Below are positions 40,896-50,370 of a stretch of DNA of 64,000 bases, one piece after another. The first letter of the stretch is position 1. Each line of letters opens with the position of its first letter. Location of the stretch: assembly GCA_026014805.1 (NCBI GenBank), contig JAOZHR010000010.1:82322-146321 (forward strand), read 5' to 3'. The DNA comes from Candidatus Bathyarchaeota archaeon. GTDB lineage: Archaea; Thermoproteota; Bathyarchaeia; Bathyarchaeales; SOJC01. A program made the translations under genes and the position numbers. Under the pieces are notes generated by a model. The model did no database searches. It was given only the letters and a program-made list of their open reading frames with translations, and was not told where the DNA came from.

Positions 40896-42533
40896 TTGCC
40901 TAAATTCAAAGTAACAATCCTCGATAAACTTTCGTCTCATCGAACAATTGCATATAGCATCTACGTTGGAGCCATACTTTTTTTTCTCGTGTTGATTCTA
41001 GTTCCACCTATTTTCGGAATAGGCCTAAAATGGAACCTGGTTGGCGAAATTACTGGAAACCCGGAGTTAATGTCCAGAGCGGCTAATGCCATTTGGGCTT
41101 CCTTTGGAATTGCCATTTTTGTTTCCATAATCGACCTTGTCGCTGGAATACCTACGGCCTGGTTCATTTCAAGAGGGAAATCCAGATGGCTAAACGTTGT
41201 AGATACGCTCGCGGACATTCCTTTTGTGGTTCCCACCGTTACACTGGGTTATTCTCTGCTTTTATTTTGGAGCAGCCCTCAAGGGATTTCGTCGCTTTTT
41301 GGCGGCAGTCTAATTTCTCCAGGGTGGCTTCTCGTAATACTTCTTCACTTCGTTTTTTCTTTTCCAGTTGTTGTCCGGGTCATGGTTGGAGCGCTTCTCG
41401 ATTATCAGCGTACTTCTGAAGAAGCAGCTAGAACTTTGGGAGCTTCAACTTTCACCGTATATAGAACTGTAACCTTTCCAATTTTGAAGCCTAGTTTGAT
41501 TGGTGCTTTTGTGTTGGCTTTTGCTCGGTCAATTAGTGAAACGGGAGCAACTATGATGGTGGCTGGGGCGTTTGAAAATGGCGCTATTTTTGTGAAGAAC
41601 ATGAAAATTGATGGTCAGCAAGGTCCACTGGTCTTCGTAAGCCTAATACTAATACTGATTTCATGCGCGATTTTCGGCGTAATACTTGTTCTTGGAAAGA
41701 GGTTACATGTGCCAATTCGACGTGTTTGGCCTTCATTTGAGCGAAATCTGAGTTCAAAAGGCGTAGCTGCCACCCGAGACACCTTAACACTACTAGTCTT
41801 CTTTTTGTTAGTCATCATTCCTTCACTTTTCGTAGCAGTACCTACATTTACTGCGATAATGGATGGCACCATAAACAACGCGGTTTCAGGTTCTGGAATT
41901 TGGCAAGACTACTGGTCAAGTCTGGGCTTGTCATATTCTGTCGCAGCACTCGTCACATTGCTAAGCATCTTAGCTGGGCTGCCAATGGCAATTCTGATTG
42001 CGCGAAAAAGAATGGGAAGATCTGTTTCAGGTGTTCTGGACATTCTCGTTAACATTCCAATTATTGTGCCTTCTACGGCTCTGGGAGCTTCTCTCAGTAT
42101 TTTTTGGACTAATTTTGCGTTCGTGCCAGAGATAGTCTTGCTAGTTTTAGCCCATCTTTCAATCACTTACCCCTACTTCGTAAGGTCTATGGCCGCCGCA
42201 ATAGAGCGTACAGACATAGAATTAGAAAATGCTGCTCGCATTCACGGAGCCAAGCCTTTTGCAGTGTTTCGAACCATAATTCTACCCTTGACCAAGTATT
42301 CATTGCTCGCTGGTGCCATTATGGTGTTGACGAGAAGTATAAGTGAAACTGGTGCAACTCTAGCAGTAGTGTCTCAACTTAAGACCGCACCAGTGTTGCT
42401 TGTGGACTGGGTTCAAGAAACAATTCCTGCAACTGCTTCAGATGTTGGGTTAGGCTGCGGAATCCTTATTGGGCTTTCTTTTATAGTGTTACTTTTCCTT
42501 AAATTAGGAGTTAGGAGGAAAGCTGTGTACTAG
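40896..42533 (+). CDS. ABC transporter permease with two fused membrane domains
   Basis: 545 residues with about 12 membrane helices and two permease signature loops: EEAARTLGASTFTVYRTVTF in the first half and ELENAARIHGAKPFAVFRTI in the second. This duplicated form is typical of iron(III) (FbpB) and thiamine (ThiP) importers. Start is TTG at 40896. The ATPase gene follows 19 bases later. No substrate-binding protein gene lies next to it, so the substrate is not known. Confidence 0.85.
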   Translation: MPKFKVTILDKLSSHRTIAYSIYVGAILFFLVLILVPPIFGIGLKWNLVGEITGNPELMSRAANAIWASFGIAIFVSIIDLVAGIPTAWFISRGKSRWLNVVDTLADIPFVVPTVTLGYSLLLFWSSPQGISSLFGGSLISPGWLLVILLHFVFSFPVVVRVMVGALLDYQRTSEEAARTLGASTFTVYRTVTFPILKPSLIGAFVLAFARSISETGATMMVAGAFENGAIFVKNMKIDGQQGPLVFVSLILILISCAIFGVILVLGKRLHVPIRRVWPSFERNLSSKGVAATRDTLTLLVFFLLVIIPSLFVAVPTFTAIMDGTINNAVSGSGIWQDYWSSLGLSYSVAALVTLLSILAGLPMAILIARKRMGRSVSGVLDILVNIPIIVPSTALGASLSIFWTNFAFVPEIVLLVLAHLSITYPYFVRSMAAAIERTDIELENAARIHGAKPFAVFRTIILPLTKYSLLAGAIMVLTRSISETGATLAVVSQLKTAPVLLVDWVQETIPATASDVGLGCGILIGLSFIVLLFLKLGVRRKAVY

Positions 42534-42552
42534 ACATGGATGGTGAGTGTTG

Positions 42553-43662
42553 ATGCCGAAAATACAATTGAAAGGCGTAACAAAACGTTTCGGAAAGAAA
42601 ATCTTGGCAGTTGACAACGTCAGCTTAGAAATTCAAGATAAAGAATATTTTTCCCTCATAGGACCAAGTGGCTGTGGAAAAACAACGTTACTTAGAATGA
42701 TTGCAGGCCTAATTCAACCAACTAAAGGAGAAATTTACATAGACGACAACTTAGTCAACGATGTCCCTCCAGAGGACCGCGGAATCGGCTTCGTTTTTCA
42801 AACTTACGCCTTGTTTCCCCACATGAACGTTTTCGACAACGTAACCTATGGGCCTAGAGTAAAGGCTTGGGAAGAGAAAAGGGCTGCAAGCGTCGGCCGC
42901 GAAACACTGGAGATGGTAAAACTGGACAAACGTGCTGATGCTTATCCCCACGAGCTAAGCGGCGGTATGATGCAACGAGTCGCGGTGGCAAGGGCATTAG
43001 CTGCTGGCTCTAAAACTCTGTTATTAGACGAGCCCTTAGGCGCTTTAGACGCGAAAATTCGTAGTGAACTTAGATACGAGATAAGACGACTTGTGGAAGA
43101 CTTGGGATTGACGGCTATTCACGTCACTCATGACCAAGCGGAGGCCATGGCTATTTCCGACAGAATTGCCGTTATGAAAAAAGGTCGCATATTTCAAGTG
43201 GGAACGCCTTACGAGCTATATATGAATCCTCAACAGATTTTTATAGCCAACTTTATCGGAGAATCCAATTTCCTCGAGGGACGAGTAATCGGAGTGGAAG
43301 ATGACAAGGCCATTGTAAAGTTACGCGGTGACCTGAAAGTTGGCGCAAGGAAAAATGAGGCTTCTCAGATAGACGAAAGGATTGTCTTGGCAGTTAGACC
43401 CGAAGCTTTCGAGATAGTGAAGGGACGGAGAAAATTGGTCAACGAATTAAATGGAGTTATTGAAAAAGTTCGATTTGAAGGAACAGACATTCGCTACGAA
43501 ATTCGCTTAGCTAATGACGATTTCATCATTGTTGTAAAGGCAAGTTTAGGAGGGGAATGGCTTAAAGAAGCTGATGAGGTAACGGTTGGGTTTTCTCCTG
43601 AAAAAAGCCAAATGTTCTTATATCCACCAAAGGGCTTAATGGCTGAGCTAGAAGTAGGATAA
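42553..43662 (+). CDS. ABC transporter ATPase, FbpC/PotA type
   Basis: 369 residues. P-loop GPSGCGKTT, Q-loop VFQTYALFPH, signature LSGGMMQR, Walker B LLLDEPLGALD and switch histidine VTHDQAEA are all intact. The C-terminal 120 residues form a TOBE-type regulatory domain, as in polyamine, sulfate and iron importers. ATG at 42553 follows GGTGAG. Works with the permease at 40896; three genes (DUF47, permease, ATPase) form the unit. Confidence 0.92.
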   Translation: MPKIQLKGVTKRFGKKILAVDNVSLEIQDKEYFSLIGPSGCGKTTLLRMIAGLIQPTKGEIYIDDNLVNDVPPEDRGIGFVFQTYALFPHMNVFDNVTYGPRVKAWEEKRAASVGRETLEMVKLDKRADAYPHELSGGMMQRVAVARALAAGSKTLLLDEPLGALDAKIRSELRYEIRRLVEDLGLTAIHVTHDQAEAMAISDRIAVMKKGRIFQVGTPYELYMNPQQIFIANFIGESNFLEGRVIGVEDDKAIVKLRGDLKVGARKNEASQIDERIVLAVRPEAFEIVKGRRKLVNELNGVIEKVRFEGTDIRYEIRLANDDFIIVVKASLGGEWLKEADEVTVGFSPEKSQMFLYPPKGLMAELEVG

Positions 43663-43718
43663 ATCTTGAAGAGTGCCTTAACGCAGAGTTTGCAGAGCTA
43701 ATAACAAGCCTTTGGCTA

Positions 43719-43880
43719 TTATTCGTACCTATTTAGGTATAGTGGCTTGATGGCTTCTTGTATTTTCTCTTCTTGAGTCATGTCCTTGAGACTAATCTTA
43801 ACTGTATGCTCTTGCGCATCCACATAGTTTCTTTCAGTCTTGAAGTTTTGCTCATTTTTCTCTATCAGTTGAACACTCAT
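43719..43880 (-). CDS. Possible small acidic/basic protein
   Basis: 53 residues from an ATG at 43880 (TTG at 43919 would give 66). The composition is protein-like (VKISLKDMTQEEKIQEAI), with a weak ribosome site (GGAAG). No motif. It lies alone between the ATPase gene and a winged-helix gene, on the minus strand. Confidence 0.35.
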   Translation of the reverse strand: MSVQLIEKNEQNFKTERNYVDAQEHTVKISLKDMTQEEKIQEAIKPLYLNRYE

Positions 43881-44013
43881 TTTCTTCCCACTCAATTGAG
43901 GTCCCTCACTACTTGACAAAACTGCCTATTCTAAATAATCACATTTCAAAGGTGTAAAACACATTGTGTGTCTCCAACAGGACTAACCACACTTTTTGAC
44001 CAAATGAAGACAA

Positions 44014-44352
44014 CTAACGCTCCTCTCCAAGTTCGTGAGCGTGTTTTGAAAGCAGCGGTCCAACGTTGCTTGCTTCCTCTACCACTGGCAAGATATTCTT
44101 GAGTTTTTGAAAGTATTTTTGCGCTCTCAATGTTTTGAACACCGCCAATCCTCTTTCAGTAATGGCGTAAACTGCTCTTTTTTTGTTTAAACGCCTTTCT
44201 TCAACAAGCTTGTGATAAAGCAGAAAATCCAAGTACCGCTTCAACGTGCTACACTCTATGTCAGCCTTGTACGAAATGTCTTCAAACTCTATAGGTTCAG
44301 GAACTAGAGTCTCAAGAATGCTTAGGTACTTTTCCAGTCTTGAACGGGACAT
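44014..44352 (-). CDS. Winged-helix DNA-binding protein
   Basis: 112 residues with a helix-turn-helix and wing (STLKRYLDFLLYHKLVEERR, then KRAVYAITERGLAVF), as in small archaeal regulators of the PadR/ArsR/transcription-factor type. The C-terminal helices may serve for dimer formation. Its targets are not evident. AT-rich sequence upstream (44360-44470) could hold its promoter. Confidence 0.75.
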   Translation of the reverse strand: MSRSRLEKYLSILETLVPEPIEFEDISYKADIECSTLKRYLDFLLYHKLVEERRLNKKRAVYAITERGLAVFKTLRAQKYFQKLKNILPVVEEASNVGPLLSKHAHELGEER

Positions 44353-44477
44353 TGCATAATCTCTCCTTTCTTATGGTTCATCACTGCGAATAAATCTCTT
44401 AAGAAATCTGAGTAAATATTTGAAATTCATGTTTCTCAAAATTGTATTGTTCAAATTCCTATTATTATACTTCAATG

Positions 44478-45026
44478 TTAAACTGATTTGCATAGATAGA
44501 TTCTAAAAGCAGACAACATAACCCACGACACAACTGCCACCGACGATATGGTTTCAGGCACAGCAACCCCCGCACTATAAATCCCCGCAAAATACAAAAT
44601 CCATGAACCTAAACCAATCGTGAACGCTACTGAGGCTAGAATAGACTTTTTTTCTAAGGCGTAGATGATAGAGGCGAAGCCGAATGACACAAAAAATGAT
44701 ACTGATACTAGAAAATGGAGAAAGCCGTACACTGCATCAAAAGTCGCGACCAACTGAAGCAGTAAAGCCGAGATTAGCAAGCAGTAGCAGGCATATTTGG
44801 CATGATTCCTAAAGGCTGTGATTGAATAAATCATGATGAGGAACCCTGCCAGCAATAAACCGAAATTAAATAACGGCGCAACATCGCTTCTAACGGCATG
44901 CCCAAGATCGCTTAAGGCGTTGGCTGACCAACTAAACCAGGGCGACAGCATTATGGAGACGATGATGAAAAGATAAGCCGCTATAGGTCCAACAACGCCA
45001 AACAAAGCGTACTTCCGCTCATTCAT
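44478..45026 (-). CDS. DUF998 membrane protein
   Basis: About 182 residues with six hydrophobic helices. The opening (GVVGPIAAYLFIIVSIMLSPWFSWSANALSDLGH is the family's typical region; key part NALSDLGH) matches DUF998. Function unknown. The ATG at 45026 follows AGGTGAT and is preferred over a GTG three codons earlier. Confidence 0.75.
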   Translation of the reverse strand: MNERKYALFGVVGPIAAYLFIIVSIMLSPWFSWSANALSDLGHAVRSDVAPLFNFGLLLAGFLIMIYSITAFRNHAKYACYCLLISALLLQLVATFDAVYGFLHFLVSVSFFVSFGFASIIYALEKKSILASVAFTIGLGSWILYFAGIYSAGVAVPETISSVAVVSWVMLSAFRIYLCKSV

Positions 45027-45053
45027 ATCAATCACCTAAGTTGGCACGTTATT

Positions 45054-46808
45054 TTAACGATGACAATAATAGGCGGTAATCAACCCTTCCTTCTTACTGT
45101 CTATTCTCACAAAACCAAACCGTTCAAACTGCACGACATTGTCAGTTTGCAGTTGTTTACAACCCTCTTCAGCCAAGCCCTTAGCAACCGAAGCGTCAGG
45201 TAACACCACTTGGCACCTTGCATCTGCGTTTTCTGGAATCCAGTGAATTAATGGCGCCTTAACTTTCCTCGCTTCTTTATACTCTTGACTGTGAAAAACT
45301 GCTTTCACAACATCTTCTTCCAAACTGCCTATTCTTATGTTGAATAGCTCCATAAACCGAATAACTTGACCTTTCCTCATTTTCTCAACATCTTCATTTG
45401 TTATCCAAAACTTTGCAACACTGTCTTTTGGTTTAACATTAAATCTACGAAAGCCCCTTTCAGGATAGTCAGGATGCAAAAGAATTTCTGCCACAAATGA
45501 CTTGGGAAGATTGCTCACAATCATTTTTCTAGGGTTGTACACAAAGAAGTAACGGCTCGCTTTAGGCTCAATTATCCTTCTGTTGTGCGAATACATGTTC
45601 TCCCAGCTAAGCGTTATGTCTTGCGTCTTAGGTCCAACATCAATTATCAACTGTTTTATCGCATCTGCTTGTATGCCTCTCCGTCTAAGCGCCGCAAAAG
45701 TCGCTAACCTTGGATCGTCCCAACTCTTATAGACTCCATCACGCATTCCCTGCACGATCTTTGACTTACTTAAAGATGCCCCAGTGATTTTCATACGTCC
45801 ATAATGAATTGCCTCTGGATACTTCCACCCAAGATAACTATACATAAACTCTTGCCGAGTCTGATTAGTCAAATGTTCTTTTCCACGTATTATATGCGTT
45901 ACACCCATGAGGTGGTCATCTATGCCGCATGCGAGGTTGTACAGTGGCCAGACACGGTATTTGCTGCCGACACGGGGATGCGGAAAAGTCTCGGTGTCGA
46001 TTATGCGTAGTGCTGGCCAATCTCGAACCGCTGGATTTGGGTGTGTAAGATCTGTTTTGACGCGTACAACGGCCTCTCCTTCTTTGCAAGTGCCATCAAG
46101 CATTTCGTTCCAACGTTTTATATGTTCTTTGGACGGCAGACTGCGGCATGAGCATGGCTTCTTGGCTAAAATCAGTTTTTTGAACGTTTCGGATTTGCAG
46201 GTGCAGATATAAGCGTTTCCTTCTCTAAGTAATCGCTCTGCATATTCGTAATAGATCAGTAAACGGTCACTTTGAATGAAGTACTCATCGGGTTTGCATT
46301 TTAGCCATTCCAAATCTTCTTTTATGGAGTCGTAAAACTGTAGCTGTGGACGTTTCAGTTTTGGATCTGTGTCTTCGAAGCGCACGAGAAACTTTCCCCC
46401 GTACATTTTTGCATATTCGTGACACAGAATTATGGCTCTTGCAGAGCCAAGATGGATCGGAGCGTCGGGGTTGGGAGAAAAACGTGTCACAACCACTTCA
46501 TACTTGTCCACGTTCGGCAATGGTGGAAGTTTCTTCTTCTCTTCTACTTTCTCTCGTACAAAAGCTTCAGGCCAGTTCTCCTCCACAACTTCTCTTTGAT
46601 CTTCGAAACTAAGGTTGTTGACTTCTCTAAGAATCTGTACCGCAATAGATGCTATTTCCTTGGCCTTTGCTCTTAAGCTTGGCATTTCAGCTAGTAGTTT
46701 GCCGATAACTGGTCCTTGCTGCGCTTTTCCTTCATGCCTAATGGCGTTTAGCAGTGCGATTTTCTTAATCTTTTCTCTGATTTCAGCGTTAGAAGACAAT
46801 AAAGTCAC
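45054..46808 (-). CDS. gltX: Glutamyl-tRNA synthetase, archaeal type
   Basis: 584 residues. The class I motifs are RFSPNPDAPIHLGSARA (HIGH region) and SLSKSK (KMSKS region). The archaeal/eukaryal form is shown by the N-terminal helical domain of about 95 residues and the beta-barrel C-terminal anticodon-binding domain (IHWIPENADARCQVVLP). It charges tRNA-Glu and, in most archaea lacking GlnRS, tRNA-Gln as well. A Cys pair set (CTCKSE, PCSCR) near residue 205 may bind zinc. It ends the long minus-strand housekeeping run, nine bases after the GGPP synthase gene. Confidence 0.95.
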   Translation of the reverse strand: MTLLSSNAEIREKIKKIALLNAIRHEGKAQQGPVIGKLLAEMPSLRAKAKEIASIAVQILREVNNLSFEDQREVVEENWPEAFVREKVEEKKKLPPLPNVDKYEVVVTRFSPNPDAPIHLGSARAIILCHEYAKMYGGKFLVRFEDTDPKLKRPQLQFYDSIKEDLEWLKCKPDEYFIQSDRLLIYYEYAERLLREGNAYICTCKSETFKKLILAKKPCSCRSLPSKEHIKRWNEMLDGTCKEGEAVVRVKTDLTHPNPAVRDWPALRIIDTETFPHPRVGSKYRVWPLYNLACGIDDHLMGVTHIIRGKEHLTNQTRQEFMYSYLGWKYPEAIHYGRMKITGASLSKSKIVQGMRDGVYKSWDDPRLATFAALRRRGIQADAIKQLIIDVGPKTQDITLSWENMYSHNRRIIEPKASRYFFVYNPRKMIVSNLPKSFVAEILLHPDYPERGFRRFNVKPKDSVAKFWITNEDVEKMRKGQVIRFMELFNIRIGSLEEDVVKAVFHSQEYKEARKVKAPLIHWIPENADARCQVVLPDASVAKGLAEEGCKQLQTDNVVQFERFGFVRIDSKKEGLITAYYCHR

Positions 46809-46816
46809 TCAAATTC

Positions 46817-47893
46817 TCAAATTTTTCTTTGGATAAGGTAGTTGGCGAAGGCTCTTAATTTTTCTTTTGCAGTTGAAGCGGGCAGTAACGTGTCAACGTT
46901 GTTCCAGCTTTCTCCCACAATTTTGCGTGCATGCTCTTTTGCGTACTCGATGGAGTTGTACTTCGCCATTATGGCGATGGCTTCGTCACGTAGCTCTTGC
47001 TTGTTTGTGTGCATTCTCAGAATTTCTTGAAGCCGCTTTTTGTCTGTGAGCGTTGCTATTTGTAAAGTATGGATAACCATCAATGTGCGTTTGCCTTCAG
47101 AAATGTCCATTCCCCGCGCCCCTTTCTTTTCAGCAAACTCTCTTTCAGTTAAGTCTAAGACGTCATCTTGTATCTGAAAAGCCACGCCAACAGCCTCTGC
47201 GAAATGTCCCAGCTTTTCAGTTAACTTGCCATCAGCTCCTGATAAGACTGCAGCTAACTTCGCTGCCATACTCGCCAAAGTTCCAGTCTTATAAGCACAC
47301 ATTTGCAAGTAATTTCGTTCATCTATCTTGTCTGCATCTGCTAGTCCTCTGTGCCACGCGATGTCCATTGCTTGGCCAAAGCTTAGGTTAATCATTTCTT
47401 GCACGTAAATCTCGTAAGCCTTGTTCAGCATGGTTGTTGGGATTTTGTTTCGGTTTTTAATAAGAGATAGAAGGGGAATGTAGCACATGGCAATGCCAGC
47501 GTTTATGGCTATGTCTAGGCCGAACAGCTTGTAAGTGCATGGTTTACCTCTCCGCAGTTCCGATAGATCCTCTATGTCGTCTATCATCAATGTTCCGTTG
47601 TGTATGACCTCGGGGATTATGGCATATTCTAAGAAGTCTTTTGGATTCTTTCCTAATGCTTCACAGATTAATAGGAATAGGCTGGGTCTCCAACGTTTTC
47701 CACCTCGGTTAAGAAACTCCCAAATGGGTTCTGCGACTGCCTTGTTCAAGGCGTCAAGATTATACGCATATCTCGGTGGATTAAGAGCAAAGACAACTGC
47801 GTCTTCCCTGAATTCTCTTGGAATATACTTTTCAATCATCTCATCAACGATGGCAACCTGCCTTTCTAGAAACTTCTCAACCTTAATTTCCAT
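46817..47893 (-). CDS. Geranylgeranyl diphosphate synthase-type prenyltransferase
   Basis: 358 residues. Both aspartate-rich motifs are intact: LMIDDIEDLSELRRGKP (first) and FQIQDDVLDL (second). These bind magnesium and the diphosphate during chain growth from IPP and DMAPP. Two genes upstream make and isomerise IPP, so it should produce the C20 chain of archaeal lipids; a longer or shorter product cannot be excluded from sequence alone. Two bases separate it from the isomerase gene. Confidence 0.9.
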   Translation of the reverse strand: MEIKVEKFLERQVAIVDEMIEKYIPREFREDAVVFALNPPRYAYNLDALNKAVAEPIWEFLNRGGKRWRPSLFLLICEALGKNPKDFLEYAIIPEVIHNGTLMIDDIEDLSELRRGKPCTYKLFGLDIAINAGIAMCYIPLLSLIKNRNKIPTTMLNKAYEIYVQEMINLSFGQAMDIAWHRGLADADKIDERNYLQMCAYKTGTLASMAAKLAAVLSGADGKLTEKLGHFAEAVGVAFQIQDDVLDLTEREFAEKKGARGMDISEGKRTLMVIHTLQIATLTDKKRLQEILRMHTNKQELRDEAIAIMAKYNSIEYAKEHARKIVGESWNNVDTLLPASTAKEKLRAFANYLIQRKI

Positions 47894-47895
47894 AG

Positions 47896-48993
47896 TTATC
47901 GCCTTGCATACATTTCAGGTTTGAAGCCTCGCTTTTCTAACCAATCTGCTGTCTCTCCTAGTAATATCAAGGGAGCTTTCTTCATTTCGTCCAATGATTC
48001 TGCGCCGACGAGGAACATGGTGTTTCTCAATTCTTCGATAACGAAATTCAAGGCTTTTTTCACTTCGCTTGTGCTCTTAGTAGCAGCACGTAGTATAGGA
48101 GTAGACATGCTGGCTAGACTTGCACCCAACGCCAATGCCTTTGCCACATCTATACCTGTTCGCACCCCACCCGAAGCCATGACCGTAAGTTTTGTGGATT
48201 GGCTGACTTCTACCAGGCTTGCAACAGTAGGTATACCCCAGTCCCAGAAACTCTCGCCCAACCGTTGTCGAAACACGTCTTCAGCAGTTTTTGCTCGGTA
48301 ATATTCTACAGCCGCCCAACTTGTCCCACCAGCGCCAGAAACATCGATGCCTTGTACTCCAGCCTGTTCAAGTTTCTTCGCAGTTTCAGCGGATATGCCT
48401 GCCCCTGTCTCTTTTACAATTATGGGTAATTGAAGCGCCTCCGTTATCTCTTCTATTTTTTGAAGGACGCCAGCATAATTTGCTTCACCTTCTGGTTGGA
48501 TTGCCTCTTGCAGTGGGTTTAGGTGAATTGCTAAGGCGTCGGCTTCAATCATTTCCACCGCTCTTTCAGCTTCTTCAACGCCATATCCTTGCACAAGCTG
48601 AGGTGCTCCAATGTTGGCAACCAAAAAGGCCTCTGGAGCCTTCTTCCTAACAATTTTGTATGTTGACTCTAGTTCAGGTTCTTCTATTGCTGCTCTTTGG
48701 CTTCCAACACCCATCCCCAAGCCGAGCTCCTCAACCGCTTCAGCGATAAAAGTGTTGATTTTTGCGGCTTCTTTTGTCCCTCCAGTCATGGCGCCAACAA
48801 AAATCGGAGCGGAAAATTTGTGATCGAAAAATCTCGTAGTGAGACGGATTTTATCGCGGTCGATTTCAGGTAAGGCTCGGTGCACGAAGTAGATGCTTTC
48901 AAAACCCGTGGCAATCCTTCTAGCGTGCACATTTTCCTCCAAGGAGATTCGTATGTGATCAGCTTTTCTATTCTCCGTTTGACCTGGCAACAC
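47896..48993 (-). CDS. fni: Isopentenyl-diphosphate delta-isomerase, type 2
   Basis: 365 residues of the FMN-dependent type 2 isomerase. Typical parts: RKADHIRIS at the start, VGAMTGGT, GVGSQRAAIE, ANIGAPQL, IHLNPLQEAIQPEG, VKETGAG and ASGGVRTG. It converts IPP to DMAPP with reduced FMN. Four bases separate it from the isopentenyl phosphate kinase gene. Intact length. Confidence 0.93.
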   Translation of the reverse strand: MLPGQTENRKADHIRISLEENVHARRIATGFESIYFVHRALPEIDRDKIRLTTRFFDHKFSAPIFVGAMTGGTKEAAKINTFIAEAVEELGLGMGVGSQRAAIEEPELESTYKIVRKKAPEAFLVANIGAPQLVQGYGVEEAERAVEMIEADALAIHLNPLQEAIQPEGEANYAGVLQKIEEITEALQLPIIVKETGAGISAETAKKLEQAGVQGIDVSGAGGTSWAAVEYYRAKTAEDVFRQRLGESFWDWGIPTVASLVEVSQSTKLTVMASGGVRTGIDVAKALALGASLASMSTPILRAATKSTSEVKKALNFVIEELRNTMFLVGAESLDEMKKAPLILLGETADWLEKRGFKPEMYARR

Positions 48994-48996
48994 ATT

Positions 48997-49836
48997 TCAC
49001 TCTTTTTCGATTAATGTTGCGATTACTTTTTCTTCCTTAAGCGCCTTGTAAATATTGTCTTCCTTCGCAGCATTAACAACTATCGCTGGAATGTCAGCAT
49101 TAATAGCTGGCATCAACTCTAAAATCTTGCCCAACATGCCCCCAGTCACATCAGTCACTTTTGCTTCTTCAATATTATGTAGAAGAGCTTTCAACCTCTG
49201 CAACGTAATATGGGGTATCAACTGTGCAGAAACATCAGTCTTCGGGTCAGAAGTGCACAAGCCATCTACGTCTGCACCAATAATTATCTTATCAGCCTTG
49301 AATCTTGTCGCCAAGGCAGCAACCAGTTGGTCACCAGAGAGTATTGTGAATCCAATGTTGATGTCGAGAACGGCATCTCCAAAAAGCACGGGCACAAACC
49401 CCGTGTCTAGAAGCAGTGTCAACGTGCTGTCATAGAAAACTTGGATTCGACCAGCCTTCGTAATTATGAAGGATGAGGGAGAAACAGAGAAGGCTGCGAT
49501 ATTATGGCGTATTAGAGCGTCCACAACATGTTTATTTAGTTCCAGCATGGCTTGATGTGTTTTTGAAAAACCTTCAATTTGTGACTGCTCTTCGTAGCCT
49601 TCTTTGATCTTGTATTGTTTTGCTAGAGGGTGACCGAAGCTGCCGCCGCCGTGCACTATGATTAGTCGCTCAACATCTGCGTCAGCTATTTCTTTTGCCA
49701 GCCGTTGTATAGCGTCTAGATTTTGGGTCATAGGTTTTTCTTTATCGGTTATCACGGAGCCACCGAGCTTCAAAACAACTAATTTGCCTTCAGCCTTGCC
49801 CTTAAATTTTGGCTCCGTCCGCAGTTCTTCTAGCAA
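48997..49836 (-). CDS. ipk: Isopentenyl phosphate kinase
   Basis: 279 residues of the amino-acid-kinase fold. LKLGGSVITDK near residue 24 and IVHGGGSFGHPLAKQY, with the catalytic histidine, are diagnostic; TDVTGGMLGK near the end binds the nucleotide. It makes isopentenyl diphosphate from isopentenyl phosphate. No ATG exists near the usual start; TTG at 49836 lies six bases after GGAGGGG (49839 is a second TTG). The resulting N-terminal tail of about 20 residues is longer than normal and overlaps a dead mevalonate kinase fragment, which now supplies the ribosome site. Confidence 0.92.
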   Translation of the reverse strand: MLEELRTEPKFKGKAEGKLVVLKLGGSVITDKEKPMTQNLDAIQRLAKEIADADVERLIIVHGGGSFGHPLAKQYKIKEGYEEQSQIEGFSKTHQAMLELNKHVVDALIRHNIAAFSVSPSSFIITKAGRIQVFYDSTLTLLLDTGFVPVLFGDAVLDINIGFTILSGDQLVAALATRFKADKIIIGADVDGLCTSDPKTDVSAQLIPHITLQRLKALLHNIEEAKVTDVTGGMLGKILELMPAINADIPAIVVNAAKEDNIYKALKEEKVIATLIEKE

Positions 49837-49966
49837 CAAAAGCCCCTCCGCCAGCTTGCTCTATAGCCTTTTTGACGCGCTTTAAATTCTTCGGTTCAGC
49901 CCAAGCTATTATGCACCTATTTCTATCTCCAGCCCGTTTTGTGCCTAAAAACCGGGCCGCGAAGCA
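49802..49966 (-). pseudogene. Fossil C-terminus of a mevalonate kinase
   Basis: Fifty-four codons without a start, opening after a TGA at 49967-49969, read FLGTKRAGDRNRCIIAWAEP and then NLKRVKKAIEQAGGGAF. This is the closing part of GHMP kinases, where a G-A-K-x-T-G-A-G-G-G-G-C loop is followed by such a sequence; here the glycine loop is worn to GTKRAGDRNRC. The intact mevalonate kinase is at 52911. The stop overlaps the isopentenyl phosphate kinase gene. Confidence 0.6.
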
Positions 49967-49980
49967 TCAACCATCTGAAC

Positions 49981-50370
49981 TCATTGCTTCTTTATTGTGA
50001 CAACGCCATTCTCTAAATGAACGAAATCTCCCGTTCTTATTTTTGAAATATCAATCTTGTCAACACAAGGAATTTCTGAGATTATTGCACCAACAGCGAC
50101 CACAGTTTCACATTCTTTGTTTATGATTCCGGCAGGAGCCACGCCATTCTTTTTCAATCTGTAGAGTGTGTAGGACCCAACGGTTGATCCTTTTCCATTT
50201 GGGAAAACTAACATTCTAGCTCTGACTCTTTTTCCTTCCAGTTCATGCCCTTTTTCTATTATCTCGCTGGTATCTGGGTCAACCCCGCCAAAAAATGAGA
50301 TTGGTTGTGACGTGCTCAGGGCTTCTCCTTCTGCAACTCCCTTTGAAATGGTTCTTCCTCTTAACTCCAT
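49981..50370 (-). CDS. Phosphomevalonate dehydratase, small subunit (aconitase X)
   Basis: 129 residues matching the aconitase-X small (swivelling) subunit: LRGRTISKGVAEGEAL, FFGGVDPDTSEI, FPNGKGSTVGSYTLY and NKECETVVAVGAIIS. With the large subunit it removes water from mevalonate 5-phosphate to give anhydromevalonate phosphate. ATG at 50370 is chosen because AAAGGAAA precedes it and family members start MxLxGRxI. It overlaps the end of the large-subunit gene by ten bases. Confidence 0.93.
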   Translation of the reverse strand: MELRGRTISKGVAEGEALSTSQPISFFGGVDPDTSEIIEKGHELEGKRVRARMLVFPNGKGSTVGSYTLYRLKKNGVAPAGIINKECETVVAVGAIISEIPCVDKIDISKIRTGDFVHLENGVVTIKKQ

